Source of the DNA: Polyporus tsugae
Lineage: Eukaryota; Basidiomycota; Agaricomycetes; Polyporales; Polyporaceae
Assembly: GCA_024305745.1 (NCBI GenBank)
Contig: JAHRBS010000010.1
Location: 503,501-567,500 of the forward strand
DNA length: 64,000 nt
Direction: 5' to 3'
The position numbers and the translations under genes were made by a program. A model generated the notes under the pieces. That model was not told the origin of the DNA and made no database searches. It was given only the letters and a program-made list of their open reading frames with translations. Of the stretch, positions 22,088-33,366 are shown one piece after another; within the stretch, counting starts at the first letter, position 1, and every line of letters starts with the position of its first letter.

Positions 22088-23166
22088 GGCCACAGATGCG
22101 TCCGAGGTTCGAGATCGTCATCAGGTGGAGGCGCGCTGAACTTGGTGCACCGAGGCGGCGACAATATATTGCCGTGATATCGATCCTCGCAATCGCGCTA
22201 ATAATGTTGCACGAACACTTAAGGGTAAATCGCCGAGGCACTCCAAGGCACATTTCGAAAACAAGCCAACCAATGGAATTGGAATCTGGCATGAGCGGAT
22301 GGAGAGAGCGCTTCACCGGGAGTGGCCAGGCGGAGAGGAAGGGAGATACGCGAGGGAGTGCTGGGCGCCTCTACTACCGGTTTCGAACGCGTCGTGGCTG
22401 GCACATGACTGGAACTGTACTCCGTGATTGTATAACATGTATTTTGTGCCGGGGAATGAGTCATTGCGAACCTCCAAACTGGTTCTATCGAGCTCGGAGT
22501 GCTTTCGCGGTCGCTCTTCAGCGACACGGGCCACCCAATTGGTCGCGCGGACCAACCAGGACTAACCCCGACCTATTGGATCCTCACTTGGAACGGCGTA
22601 CCTCCCCCGTACTCATAGATCTACTGTCATCTATATCAGATATGGTCGACAATTGAGACTACCCCCGTACTAGCTCGCATATTCACACCTGGGTAGTTAC
22701 ATGTACGTACAGCTTCGTATTGACTTCCGTATGTGTTCACGGCGTGTTTTGAAAGCCCTGCAGTAAAAATACGGGGTCTGTAGACCTGGAGGCCTGATCT
22801 GAGCGAATCTAGACATTTGTTCGGCCCTAGAAGGCTAGTAGATCTAGAGTCCGGACGAATTTGAGCGAAAAATCCAGAGGCCTAGTCAAATCCGGACGGT
22901 TTCGAAACAGGCCTGATCCATCGGACAAATTGGGCCAAATTTTGGGAAATCGGATCATACATTTGGGTGAATTGCAGGCATGCGAATGAGGCGCAAACAA
23001 CACTGGCATCGGGGTATTCGGCCAAACGTGATTTAAGTACAACGATACAATCATACAAGTAAATAAAACGATCAAAACCAATTTCCAACCCATGTCTTTG
23101 CGGCCAACAAACATCGGGCGTTCCTGTGCCCCCATAGACGCGTAACACGACATCCGAAGACGCTAC

Positions 23167-24140
23167 CTACTGGCCGGTGTAGGTGATGGTGACAGAATCG
23201 GCACCGGTCGTGACCTTGGTGATGGCCTTGTTGCTCTTGAGAATATCCATCTGCTCCGCGTTCGCGAGGCTGACAGGCTTGCCTTCCAGGGTGTATGCGG
23301 TCGCGTGGGTGAAGATGACTTTGGTGAAGTTGGCCAACGGCGCGAGGGTGCTGGGAGTGCTCCCCAACTCCTCGATAACCCACTCGGCGTCGTGCTGGCA
23401 GAGCGAGGGCTGGCCGGTGAAATTGTGTGAGACGCGCTTGCCCGTCGTGTGGTTCTTGATCCACGCCGTGCCGTTCGTCTTGGACGTCGCCTCGACGGTG
23501 AGGGTGACGATGTCGCCCGCCTTGAGGGTGAGGTCGTCGAAGTCGTAAGCACCGTTAGGGTACCAATGGTACCATGCTGAAGTGCAGAGCGGGCGATCAG
23601 CGGGCAGACAGGGAATGAGGAGGCTTACGATACTCACCGTGGTAGCTGACGCTGCTCCCGTTGAGAGTGAAGTCGAGGCCGGTCTGGAGCATGGTGTCGC
23701 CGCAGGTGGGGCCGTCAATGCCAACCCAGACAGCCCCCGTGTAGTACGCGCCGGAGCCCCCGGAGGGCACCTTGGGCGTGGGGAGGAGGAAGGTGCCAGT
23801 AACCTCCTTGTAGGTAGCCTAACGGTGATGAAAACGCAACGGCCGATCAGCCGACTGTGGATCAATGGGGCTAAATGGGGCGACGTACCGTCTTCTCAGA
23901 CAAGAACGCACCGGCCCAGTTGTCGCTGTACACGATAGCAGCCTGTGAGGCGTTGTCGAGTCCGTTGACCTCAGAGGCGACGGTGTTCTCCGAGAACTTG
24001 GTGGGCTGGTGCGGCAGCGACTGACGGGTAAGGCCGGCTGCGCGACGGGCGGCACGGTGGGCAAGGCGCTCGTTGGCGGTGGGGATGGCGAAGGCCGCGG
24101 TGGCGAGGATTGCCTGGCAGAGAAGAGCAGCAACGAACAT
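23167..24140 (-). CDS. G1 glutamic peptidase, copy 8
   Basis: Spliced as complement(join(23167..23576,23638..23818,23889..24140)), 280 aa. Signal peptide 1-18, propeptide with HRAARRAAG and a SENT segment, eqolisin domain. Both catalytic residues are present: Q129 (TMLQTGLDF) and E213 (AEWVIEEL). The loop is WYHWYP. Exon 2 is 181 nt, one codon longer than most copies, as in its partner copy 11 at 43082-44055; most differences between the partners fall in exon 3. The stop is TAG instead of TAA. Predicted secreted acid endopeptidase. Confidence 0.93.
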
Positions 24141-24231
24141 GGCGAGGCGAAAAGAAGGCAAGGGAGAGTCCAAACGAATGTGCTGGAAAACAAACCTGAG
24201 TGGTTCGAGTGTAGACGTTGTCGTCTCCGAG

Positions 24232-24239
24232 CTTTTATA
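24232..24239 (-). promoter_or_regulatory. TATA box of peptidase copy 8
   Basis: TATAAAAG on the minus strand, 92 bp upstream of the start at 24140. Confidence 0.55.
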
Positions 24240-24475
24240 GGCCACCGATGCATGCCAGGTTCGAGATTGTCATCAGATGCAGGCGCACTGAACTTGGTGT
24301 AATGAGGCGGTGACGATATATTGCCGTGATCCTCTCCGAGATGTGTCGTTTGCACTATGATAGTACTGTTGCGATAGCCCGGACACCAAAAAGTGTGGCG
24401 GCGTGCCATGTGCCAGAAGTTGTACTTACCGGAGACGAGGAGCAAGACGGGATGCGACCGCACGGACACACTGAC

Positions 24476-24886
24476 TTACTGAGAACTTGGACAGGCCCCA
24501 AGCCGACTCGTAGCTGCGGCCGATGCGAGATGGACGGGGACGATCGACTGGTGTGGCCGGACCGAGATCTGATTAATCTGATTGGCTGGTCCAACCCCCT
24601 CGAACAGGCGCTCATCGTCGCTCATCCTGTTGTAAGGTGGAATCAGGGTGACGGTCAGCTGCAGCTTGCCCTCTTCCTCTGTTCGTTCCTGCCACAAGTT
24701 TGCCCATAGGAGTGTACAACTGCACTCGGGCAACTCGTCTCCGCTCTCTGTCAAACGCTCAGCACGCGTCCTATCGTCCTTCGCCCGGTCCGACATCTCC
24801 CCTCCAGCTGGCTCCAGCACTCGAGCCCGCGCCGCCCCTGCACGCCTCCAGGAACTCTGAACCCATGCGCACCTGTCAAGTGTCAA
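24476..24886 (-). CDS. hypothetical protein, 136 codons (weak)
   Basis: Open minus-strand frame ending in SRLGACPSSQ, upstream of and divergent in layout from copy 8. The inverted duplicate at 42336-42746 keeps the frame with only a few substitutions, but both arms are so similar that this says little about selection. No signal peptide, domain or family features seen. It may be chance or the remains of a gene carried with the duplicated unit. Confidence 0.2.
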   Translation of the reverse strand: MTLDRCAWVQSSWRRAGAARARVLEPAGGEMSDRAKDDRTRAERLTESGDELPECSCTLLWANLWQERTEEEGKLQLTVTLIPPYNRMSDDERLFEGVGPANQINQISVRPHQSIVPVHLASAAATSRLGACPSSQ

Positions 24887-25619
24887 TTCTCATAACATAC
24901 GCCACGACTTCTTCCGCTCTCCCATCTTGCTCTTAAGTAAGCTCGTCCTACAGTATGTTAAGATGTCTCAGCGTAACCGAATGCCTCCATGCAGATCTCG
25001 CGCACACCGGCGTGATCTCTCCGACGGCCGACGGGAGTCCCGCCATGAGACCGCCTTCAACGCGTCCCATATCCCTCCACTCGCTAGCACGTCCACTTGT
25101 GCCGTATTTCTCCACGTTTCGTCACCCGTTGTCGGCTGGAAGATCAATATTTCAATCCCCGAACGTCTGGGCCGAGCGCACCCCCAGGTCAGTCTCCGCG
25201 CCTTCATACTCGTCTCCCGACGCGCTCACGCCGTTTCAAACATCTTTTCGTGCAGCTTTGATGCTCAGCCAATGTCGGGTACGGCCTACCCGGCGACGTG
25301 CTTGGTGCGGCTCGCTCACAGTCGCCCGCCTCCTGCCCAGACGGCCGACCGCGTTCCACCGTCTTTCTCCACCACCCTTGTGGTGCAACACATTCCAGCC
25401 ACGTCAAAGCGGTGCCTCTCCACAGTTCGCAATGCGCCAACTTTGCGAACCGGCAGGAGAATGTCCCCGCAACCCCGACGTCGTTCCCGCCACGGGCAGC
25501 GGCCACCCCCCGCCAGTCCTCTCCACACGGAAAGCGCCATCACCCGGGTCTTCGTCGATCGTACGTGCCGGCACGAGTAGTTCGAAACCGTCCGAACGGC
25601 ATGGACACACGGTCTCGCC

Positions 25620-26420
25620 CGCGCAGGACGCGGTTCTCGCGTCCTCGGGTGCGGGGTAAGTGCGCCCTTTATATCTCCTCACTTTTCGCATCTCACGCCG
25701 TCCTGTTCGGTATTCCAGGCACCCACGTGGCCCTGCGACACTCGCCGTGGCGTACGCGATTAGCACGGGAGGACGTACGCGAGAAATGGCGTCTGAACAA
25801 TCCACGGCCACCGGCGATATCCCCAGCTTCGACGATGCTTCCAAACACATCAAGCGAGCGGGGAGGCGGGCCACACCTCTCGGGTAGCGGTTAGACGAGC
25901 ACCCGGTGACGTAGGTGCGGAAGGAACGGGCGACCGGGGAAGCGGAAGCCTCGACGTCGCCGCCCCAGAGCGCAGGTGAGCCTAGCGCCGTATTTCGTCT
26001 CTTCCCGTGAACCGTTCACTGATGTTACGGCTGTGACAGACACTTACGATCCACTCGCAACGTTCGCCGCCATGTACGCGATCCGGTCCACAAGGGGGAC
26101 ATACGCGAGAAAACGCGTCTCAAGCCGCGCAGGCCGCCCACCACACGTCCGGCTTCGAAACACCCTCAGCCCCGCCAGCTACCTGCGGAACGCAACTCAT
26201 AGAAGCCCCTGGTGACGTAGGTGCAGACGGAATGCGCGTGCGCGTGCGCGAGAGGCTCGTCGTCGCGTCTCCCAGTGCAGGTAAGCCCTACGGGCTATAT
26301 CTCCTCTCCCCGCCAACGGCGCGCTGAGCCACCGGCTGGAACTGGTAGCCCGGATGCCTGAGGACCGTCCGCCATCGCGTACACGATCGCGCCTACTGAG
26401 AGCCTTGTGCGTGAAACGCC
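25620..26420. repeat. three tandem 0.3 kb units with splice-like borders
   Basis: Three diverged units begin near 25,600, 25,890 and 26,212. Units 2 and 3 open with GGTGACGTAGGTGC. Each unit has a donor-like border (GGTAAGTGCGCCC, CAGGTGAGCCTAGCGCC, CAGGTAAGCCCTACGGGC) followed by a TATTTCGTCTC/TATATCTCCTC tract and a GTACGCGAT...CGCGAGAAA block. The array is also present in the right IR2 arm (about 41,570-40,830). It looks like a duplicated exon-intron module. Several overlapping frames are open, but no product can be named. Confidence 0.45.
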
Positions 26421-27202
26421 CCGCAAGCCCGGGGCAACGGTCGACCGTCTTTGCCCGCCTCGACGCGTCGTGTTGACGTTCGGGGCACGGCAAAGCTGTG
26501 CCATCGGCGTCTATGAAGGTCTCGGAACATGCGAAGATGGAGTCATGGAGAGCAGGCGGGGAATGGGGAAGAGGACGGTGGACAGCGCGGCGAGGAATCT
26601 CAAGTCTCGCTCGAGCCAACGCTGCATGGCTCAAGCACGGGAAAGGAGACCCTACGGCGATGGGAAAGGCAAGGGAGAGACGTGGAGCGTGGTTTGTTTA
26701 ACAAGAACCGGTGAATGCGCGGCGGGAGGACGAGGTGATGCCCGCGCCGCGCGCTGGTGAGTGATCTGGCCATAATCCGCGAACCACGCGTTGGAACGCC
26801 GTGCTGACTGGTGCGTTAGCTAGCCGGAGACCTAACGCACAACGTACGGGCACCAGTGTGAAGACGGATCTTCGACGGGAGGCCGAGTACCACCATATCT
26901 CGAACGCACCACGTCTCACAGCTGGCGTACGTGACGTGCGAGCATCCACGAACACCCACAGGACCTGCCCGCACCATTTCCTGCCGCCTGTATAAGTTTC
27001 GAAAATCGACTCAAAACGTCGATCCCTCCGCGTCTCGCCGGGGATCAAGGGGCCGTCATTCAAGGCACCCCAACCGAGGTCAGACGAGCCTCGGGCGATG
27101 GCTGGTGAGTCCCGGAAGGGCTTCGCCACATACAGTAATTGTCCACATGGACGCCTCGGACTGATCCAGACCTGCGCTGCAGCCTGTCATCTCGCTGGCT
27201 AC

Positions 27203-27664
27203 GTAGTACAGATGAAACCCTCTTAACCCATACCCCTTATAACCCATAAACTCCGATATCCCATAGGATTTCGAGTTCACCGAGTTGGTATAGGGGGGAA
27301 GCGCCCACATAAGCCATAATCCCCCCATACCCTATAAGCCATACCTCCGTGGGGCCTGCAAACCCCATAATGTATGGGGAGGCGCCCAGTTGAAGAGCCA
27401 TCAGCTGGTACTTTTCGATACAAATTCCACCATGGATACCGTAGGTGTTTTTATGAATGTGTTACCGACGGTCAAGGGAGTCGAGTATGCCCGGCATGCT
27501 GCCCACTGCGGCACTGCCCATGTACAGCGCCCGACTGGCGCCGGCGGCCCGCAGTTTTCCTGCGCGTCAATAGGGCGTCCATACTTAGGTAGCCCATAAC
27601 CCCCGAAAACCCATACATTATAGGCTATACCGAGGGGTATAGGTTAAGAGGGTTTCATCTGTAC
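27203..27664. mobile_element. MITE, about 0.46 kb
   Basis: Terminal inverted repeats of about 30 bp: GTACAGATGAAACCCTCTTA from 27,206, and the same sequence read inward from 27,664. The interior is rich in CCCATA motifs with no coding capacity for a transposase. The unoccupied site survives at 6,285/6,286, where the same flanks (AAGTTCAACGTTGTA and GCCAGCGAGATGACAGG) adjoin directly. A 2-3 bp target duplication (TA or TAC) fits. Confidence 0.82.
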
Positions 27665-28027
27665 AACGTTGAACTTACGAGTTGGATTTAGTCAATCAGC
27701 ACCTTATGGGGTTCACTGTATGCGTTGGAAATGTTGATTCGGAAGTCACATTATGAGATGTGGCCCGAACGACTGGTTCGAGTCTTTACCTTCAACTATA
27801 TGGCCCAATACTACTACTGTGCCTGACTGATGTCGACGACCATGCGAATGAGGAGCAAACAATACATACTGGCATTGGGGTATTCCGCTAAACGTCATTA
27901 CAACGATAATAATAAACAAAACGATCAAAAACAATCGCCACTTCTAAGTTCCAACCCAGGTTTGCGGCCAACAAACATCAGGCGATCCTATTCCCCCATA
28001 GACGCGTAACACAACATCCGAAGACGC

Positions 28028-29010
28028 TTACCGGCCGGTGTAGGTGACGGTGACAGAATCGGCACCGGTCGTGACCTTGGTGATAACCTTCTTGTTCTTG
28101 AGGATATCCCACCGCTTCGCGTTCGCGGGGCCGACAGCCTTGCCTGCCAGGGTGCGTGCGGTCGCGTCGGTGAAGGCGACTTTGCCAAAGTTAGCGAACG
28201 GCGCGGGCCCCTTCCCACTCAAGACGATGTCCTCGACGATCCACTCGGCGTCGTGCTGGCAGAGCGCGGGCTGACCGGAGAAATGGTGGGTGACGCGCTT
28301 GCCCGTCCTGTGGTTCTTGATCGACGCCGTGCCGCTCGTCTTGGACGTCGCCTCGACGGTGAGGGTGACGGTGTCGCCCGGCTTGAAGGTGATGTCGTCG
28401 AAGTAGGAGGTACGGGCAGGGAGCCACTCGTACCATGCTGAAGTGCAAAGTGCAGAGCAGGCGATCAGCGGGCAGAGGGGGCATGAGGAGGCTTACACGA
28501 TGATACTCACCGTAGTAGGTGACGCTGCTCCCGTTGATGACGAAGTCGACGCCGGTCTGGAGGATGGTGGAGGAGCAGGTGTTGCCGTCGATGCCAACCC
28601 AGGCCGCCGTATAGTGCGCGCCGGAGGCCCCGGAGGGCTCCTTGGGCCTGGGGACGACGAAGGTACCAGTAACCTCCTTGTAGGTAGCCTAGTGATGAAA
28701 ACGCAACGGCCGATCAGCCGATTGTGGATCATCGGGGGTACTTAATGGGGCGACGTACCGTCTTCTCAGACAAGGTCGCACCGGCCCAGTTGTTGCTGTA
28801 CAAGACAGGGGCGTGCGTGACGTTGTTGAGCTTGTTGAACTCAGACACGACGGCGTTCTCTGAGAACTGGGCGGACTGCTGTGGCAGCGACTGGCGGGTA
28901 AGGCCGGCTGCACGACGGGCGACACGGTGGGCGAGGCGCTCGTTGGCGGTGGGGACGGCGAAGGCCGCGGTGGCGAGGATTGCCTGGCAGAGAAGAGCAG
29001 CAACGAACAT
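28028..29010 (-). CDS. G1 glutamic peptidase, copy 9
   Basis: Spliced as complement(join(28028..28437,28511..28688,28759..29010)), 279 aa. Signal peptide 1-18; propeptide ending before a SNNWAGATL mature start; catalytic Q128 (TILQTGVDF) and E212 (AEWIVEDI). The cleft loop reads WYEWLP and the proline-bearing FKPGD replaces FKAGD. The second intron is 73 nt instead of 61 because of a small duplication near its 3' end. The TATA-like box is AATAAAAG (29,104-29,111). It lies in the IR2 spacer as a single copy. Predicted secreted and active. Confidence 0.92.
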
Positions 29011-29129
29011 GGCGACAAGAAAAGAAGGCAATGGAGAGTCGAAGCGAATGTGCTGGAAAATCTGGGTGGCTAGAGTGTAGCCGTTGTCGTCTCTGACTCT
29101 GAGCTTTTATTGGCCCCCGATGCATCCCA

Positions 29130-31040
29130 TGTTCGAGATCGTCATCAGGTGTAGGCGCGCTAAACTTGATGCAATGAGGCGGTGACGATATCGTGATCCT
29201 CTACAGTACGAGATGTGTCGTTTGCTGTTGCGATAGTCAGGACACCCAAAACCAGCCCAAAACGTGTGGCTACGACGGTTCTTCATCACTACGAGGGTAG
29301 CAGCCCGTGGTTCGTCAGGTGTTCAGAGGTAACAGGGGACGTTTGATGATGAACTTACGATGTGGAACTATGCCCCAATTGTAACCAGGCGGTGACGGAG
29401 GCTTCAGCTGGGGGCTGGTTATCACTTACGAATATCAACCGGCGTGCCATGTACTAACCAGATGTTGTACTTACAGGAGACAAGGAGCACGATGCGCACG
29501 GACGCAACTTAGAACTTGGACAGGCCCGACTCGTGAGGTGGATGTAGATGTGCTCCATGATGGGGTGCCCTTGACCATGACATCATTGTAAGGGGTGGTA
29601 GTAATAAAGCAGTACGGCGGACTACAGTAACAGGTAAAACTCGAGGTCCGGGCACCAATGATTGACTATGATATAAGTACTTACTAGACCTCCCTTGCGG
29701 CTGGGCGCCTCTGCTACCGATTTCGAACGCGTTGTGGGTGGCACGTGACTGAGTCGCGTCATGAGCACGCCATCTGAACGCCATCGTCTCGCGTCGGGCT
29801 GAAGAATCTGAGGCGTCGCTCCTTGTTCTTCTTCCCTCATCGTCCCCTCCTCGTCTTCGTCTGGCCCCTCGCATCCCTCCAACTGCCCATCTGCTATCCT
29901 TCTCGTCCCATCTCCGGACGAGATGAGCTGGATTAGCTTACCACACGAGTCAAATTCGGGTTGATGGATTGGTGAGGCCATGTGAGGCATTTACCTTGGC
30001 GAGCGTGGTTGAAGCTCTTCCCCCCCCCCCGTCTACACACGCCCCTGCTGTTCTCTGCATCCCATCCATTACAGTCCCTGCGGCCGATCATTGGCGCATC
30101 CTCCCCACCTCTACCCGCTGCGCTCCCCATGACTCGTGCCCGTCTGCTCAGTACGTTCCCCCATTTTTCAGCTGATTCGCCCATGCATCTCATGCTATGT
30201 CCCTTGTGTTGTCGCCGCAGGCCTCCGACGTCACCGACCAAGTACTCGCTCACCGGGCCATCGCAACTTTAGTGTCCCTACGCTCCTCGGGGTCCTTGCC
30301 TTGTCCGACCTCGTGTCCTAGTCGCGGTTCCCTCTCCATTGCCGGATCTCACCGTCAAGTCTGGGCCGCCTTCCCCGATCGCAGGAGTTGATCACGAACC
30401 GGAACATCGTACAACCCGTGACAGTTCTTGCCACTGATCAACAGGCCATTTGCTTTCCCCTAGCCATCGTTGGGCCTTAGAAGTCCTCGCTGCTTCTGCT
30501 CTGGGAGCTTCCGTCGACGGTCGGCCGTGCACGGGGCGGCTGCTTTGCTGCTGTTTCTCACGTCTGCAGCCCCATGCGGCCTATCCCGCTCCTTATCATC
30601 GTAATCCGGCGGGCCCTCACCGCTTGCTAGGCGGCGCCTTCAATCACGACTTCCCCAGTCGATCAGCTGGGCACCTTGTTTTGATCTGACAAAGAATTGC
30701 GTTGCAGCTCCTATCCAGGAAGCGAAACGAGCGAGGCGCGTATATCGTCGCAACAACCAGTGGGGCGCCGTCGATTCCTTCGTGACGTCCCAAGACGGAG
30801 TTGGGGCGCGTGAAAGCGGACGCTCCATTCGCTCGCCTTACCCGTCGTTTGGAGCCCCGACGGTATGGGGTGTCGGTACACGTACGTCCGGTCATCTTTA
30901 GCTATTAACACCTCCGCGGTGTCCGGGTTCCTTGCATGTACATAGATTGCTCTCCAGCGTATAAAAACTTCCGTTCGCCCTACACGTTCTGCAGTTCACC
31001 GCGAATTCACAGAAATCATCCCTCCTCTCTCTTCCGCTAT
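29130..31040. other. intergenic, no recognised gene
   Basis: 29.13-29.55 kb is the duplicated peptidase upstream block. The rest (29.55-31.0 kb) shows only short frames without family features. The last 80 bases before 31,048 carry GCGTATAAAAACTTCCG (30,959), a likely TATA box for the following gene. Confidence 0.5.
30962..30969 (+). promoter_or_regulatory. TATA box of the EgtB-like gene
   Basis: TATAAAAA about 85 bp before the start codon at 31048, followed by a pyrimidine-rich leader typical of fungal 5' ends. Confidence 0.5.
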
Positions 31041-31047
31041 CATCAAC

Positions 31048-33167
31048 ATGCGCTCTTCATCCCCCACGTCCTCCTCTGACTCCTACAGCCCCGCCGCATC
31101 CACTGCACCTTCCACTCCCCCTTCTGAGCTGGCAGGCTCATACTTCCTTATCCTCCATGATACTACAGCGACGTTCTTGGAGAGTCTCCCTACCGCCAAG
31201 GCGGGCAACGACCGTGTCTTGCTCTGCCAAGGGGCTGGCGCTGTGAAGCCTCTGCTTGGCGCTGCCGCAGACCTTCTCGGAGAGAAGGTTATCCTCGACG
31301 ATGCCCGCTGGGAGCGTGTTGTCGCCAAAGACAAGGACTCCGAAGTCATGTACTACAAGAGCAAGGAGTCCATCTCTTCTGTCGACGAAAAGCCCAACGT
31401 CGTTTTGGACGAGATCTCATGCGATTCGACGCCAGTGAGTACACCAGCTCTCAAGCGGGTGACAAACCCTGATCCGCCCCTCTGTAGACACCCCATGCGG
31501 CGATGCTCAACCTCTTCTGCGAGGCTGGCCTCCGCTCTGTCGTCGCCTTCCCCTCTCCCGCTGCCTCCCTGTACGTCCTCGAGCGCCCCGCACTCACTTT
31601 CCCCCTCCTCTCCTCCACGCCCCTTTCGTCCATCAACCCCACCGCGAACCCGTACACGCTCCCCTCGCTCGCCGAGTTCGAGCGTGGGTGGGCGATCTGG
31701 GACCTCATCACACTCAACATGATCCCCGAGGAGCTCCTGCACTCGAAGCCCATCGACCTCCGCCACAAGCCGCTGTTCTACATCGGCCACCTGCCAACCT
31801 TCGCGAACATCCTCCTGTCCCGCCTGATCAAGGCGACGCCCGTCGGCCCGCGGAGCTACCTGACGACATTCGAGCGCGGGATTGACCCGATCGTCGACGA
31901 TCCGGAGCATTGCCACAACCACTCGGAGGTCCCGGAGAAGGACGAGGACTGGCCGGTCATCGAGGACGTGCTCGCGTACAGGGACGAGGTGCGGGCGGGG
32001 GTCATCAAGCGCATCTTGGCCGAGCTCGAGAGCGGCGAGCGCACGCTCACGCGGCGCCTCGCGAGGACGCTCATGATGGTGCACGAGCACGACGGATTCC
32101 ACATCGAGGTGAGGTGCCCCTCCCACCACTGTTCAGTTCATGCATATCATGAATATCTCCCTGAGTCGGAACACCGTGCTGACCGACCCTCCTCCCCTAT
32201 CCGCAGACGCTCCTCTACATGCTCATCCAGCGCGCCGGCACGGGCATGCTCCCCCCTCCCGGGTTCGCCCCTCCTCCCTGGGCTGCGCTCGCCGCACAGT
32301 GGGACGCCGCCCCAGCCCCCGACACGCCGACAGTCACGCTCGGCCCGTGCACGCTCACGCTCGGCCACGACGACCAGGAGCCGGACGACCTTCTTCTGCC
32401 CACAGTCACCGAGCACGACGTCGTCGCGGCGCACGAGTTCGGGTGGGACAACGAGAGCCCCGCGCGGGCCGTCGAGGTCGGCGCGTTCCGCATCGACTGG
32501 CGGCCGGTCACGAATGGGGATTTCGAGGCGTTCTGGCGCGGCGCGGGCCACGGCGTCGTCGACATGCCCGCGAGCTGGGTCGAGGACGAGGACGAGGACG
32601 AGGGCGGGGTGAAGGTGCGCACGCTGTACGGGCCCGTGCCGATGGAGTATGCGCGCCACTGGCCGGTCCTGACGGCGTACGACGACCTCGCGGCGTACGC
32701 GAAGCACAAGGGCGGGCGCATCCCGACCGAGGCGGAGCTCAGGCTCTTCTTGGACACGTACCAGGTCGGCTACGAGGAGGGCGCGAACACGGGCTTCAGG
32801 CACTGGCACCCGCTCCCCGCGACGGCCGGGGTTGAGACCGGTACCGAACTTGGGGGCCGCGGGTCGAACGGAGGCGTGTGGGAGTGGACGGCCACTGCGC
32901 TCGATACGCACCCCGGCTTCGAGGGCACGGGGATCTTCCCAGGGTGCGTGTGTGTTTTTGTGGTTTGCCCACAAAGCAGTTACTAACCACTACGGTGTGT
33001 GTGTGTGCAGGTATTCGTCGGACTTCTTCGACGGGAAGCACCAGGTCGTGCTCGGGGCATCGTACGCGACAATCCCCCGTCTGGGCGACCGGCGCACGGT
33101 GCGCAACTTCTACCAGCACAACTACCCGTACCCGTGGGTCGGCGCGCGCGTGGCATACGATATCTGA
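31048..33167 (+). CDS. EgtB-like DinB/FGE-sulfatase domain protein
   Basis: Spliced as join(31048..31434,31488..32108,32207..32943,33011..33167), 633 aa. The middle (about 190-350) is a DinB-type four-helix bundle with the iron-binding triad H230 (FYIGHLP), H330 and H334 (HDGFHIE) followed by TLLYML. Residues 400-633 form the formylglycine-generating-enzyme-type fold with GGVWEWTATAL and a closing WVGARVAYDI. This is the architecture of sulfoxide synthase EgtB and of the C-terminal half of fungal Egt1, which joins cysteine to hercynine. The EgtD methyltransferase half of Egt1 is not seen; the N-terminal 190 residues carry no SAM motif that I recognise. So it may be an Egt1 paralogue or act on another substrate. 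Convergent with the next gene, 200 bp apart. Confidence 0.82.
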
Positions 33168-33366
33168 GGGAGGTGGCTAGACTTGTGCTCTCTCTCTCTG
33201 TTGTTCTTCGCTTTCTTGTATATGCTTCCCATCTCCGTGCTTAGACGTAGTGTGTGTTCGATGTAGAAGCTGTACGATACGTGTAAATTATGCCATGCTC
33301 CGGAATACATCTTCTAGTCGTCACCCGAGATATTGCTCCCACCTCGAATATCCCTCAAATATTTAA

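Larger units (their letters stand above)
20640..27120. repeat. IR2 left arm (inverted segmental duplication)
   Basis: Sequence 20,640-27,120 reappears inverted at about 47,540-40,100: peptidase copy 7 pairs with copy 12, copy 8 with copy 11, and the 24.4-27.1 kb block with 40.1-42.8 kb. The order mirrors exactly, so the whole arm was copied as one unit. Copies 8 and 11 are nearly identical in exon 1 and in long flanks. The homology ends near 27,020-27,120, where both arms read CGAAAATCGACTCA.AACGTCGAT and then diverge. Confidence 0.88.

Noticed and set aside
24927..25894. Three long overlapping plus-strand frames (198-234 codons)
   Set aside because: They overlap in different frames, lack domains and signal peptides, and the near-identical inverted copy at 41-42 kb does not keep all of them open. 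Treated as a repeat-derived region.
32147..32974. 275-codon minus-strand frame opposite the EgtB-like gene
   Set aside because: Composition shadow; the plus strand carries the conserved FGE motifs and consistent introns.
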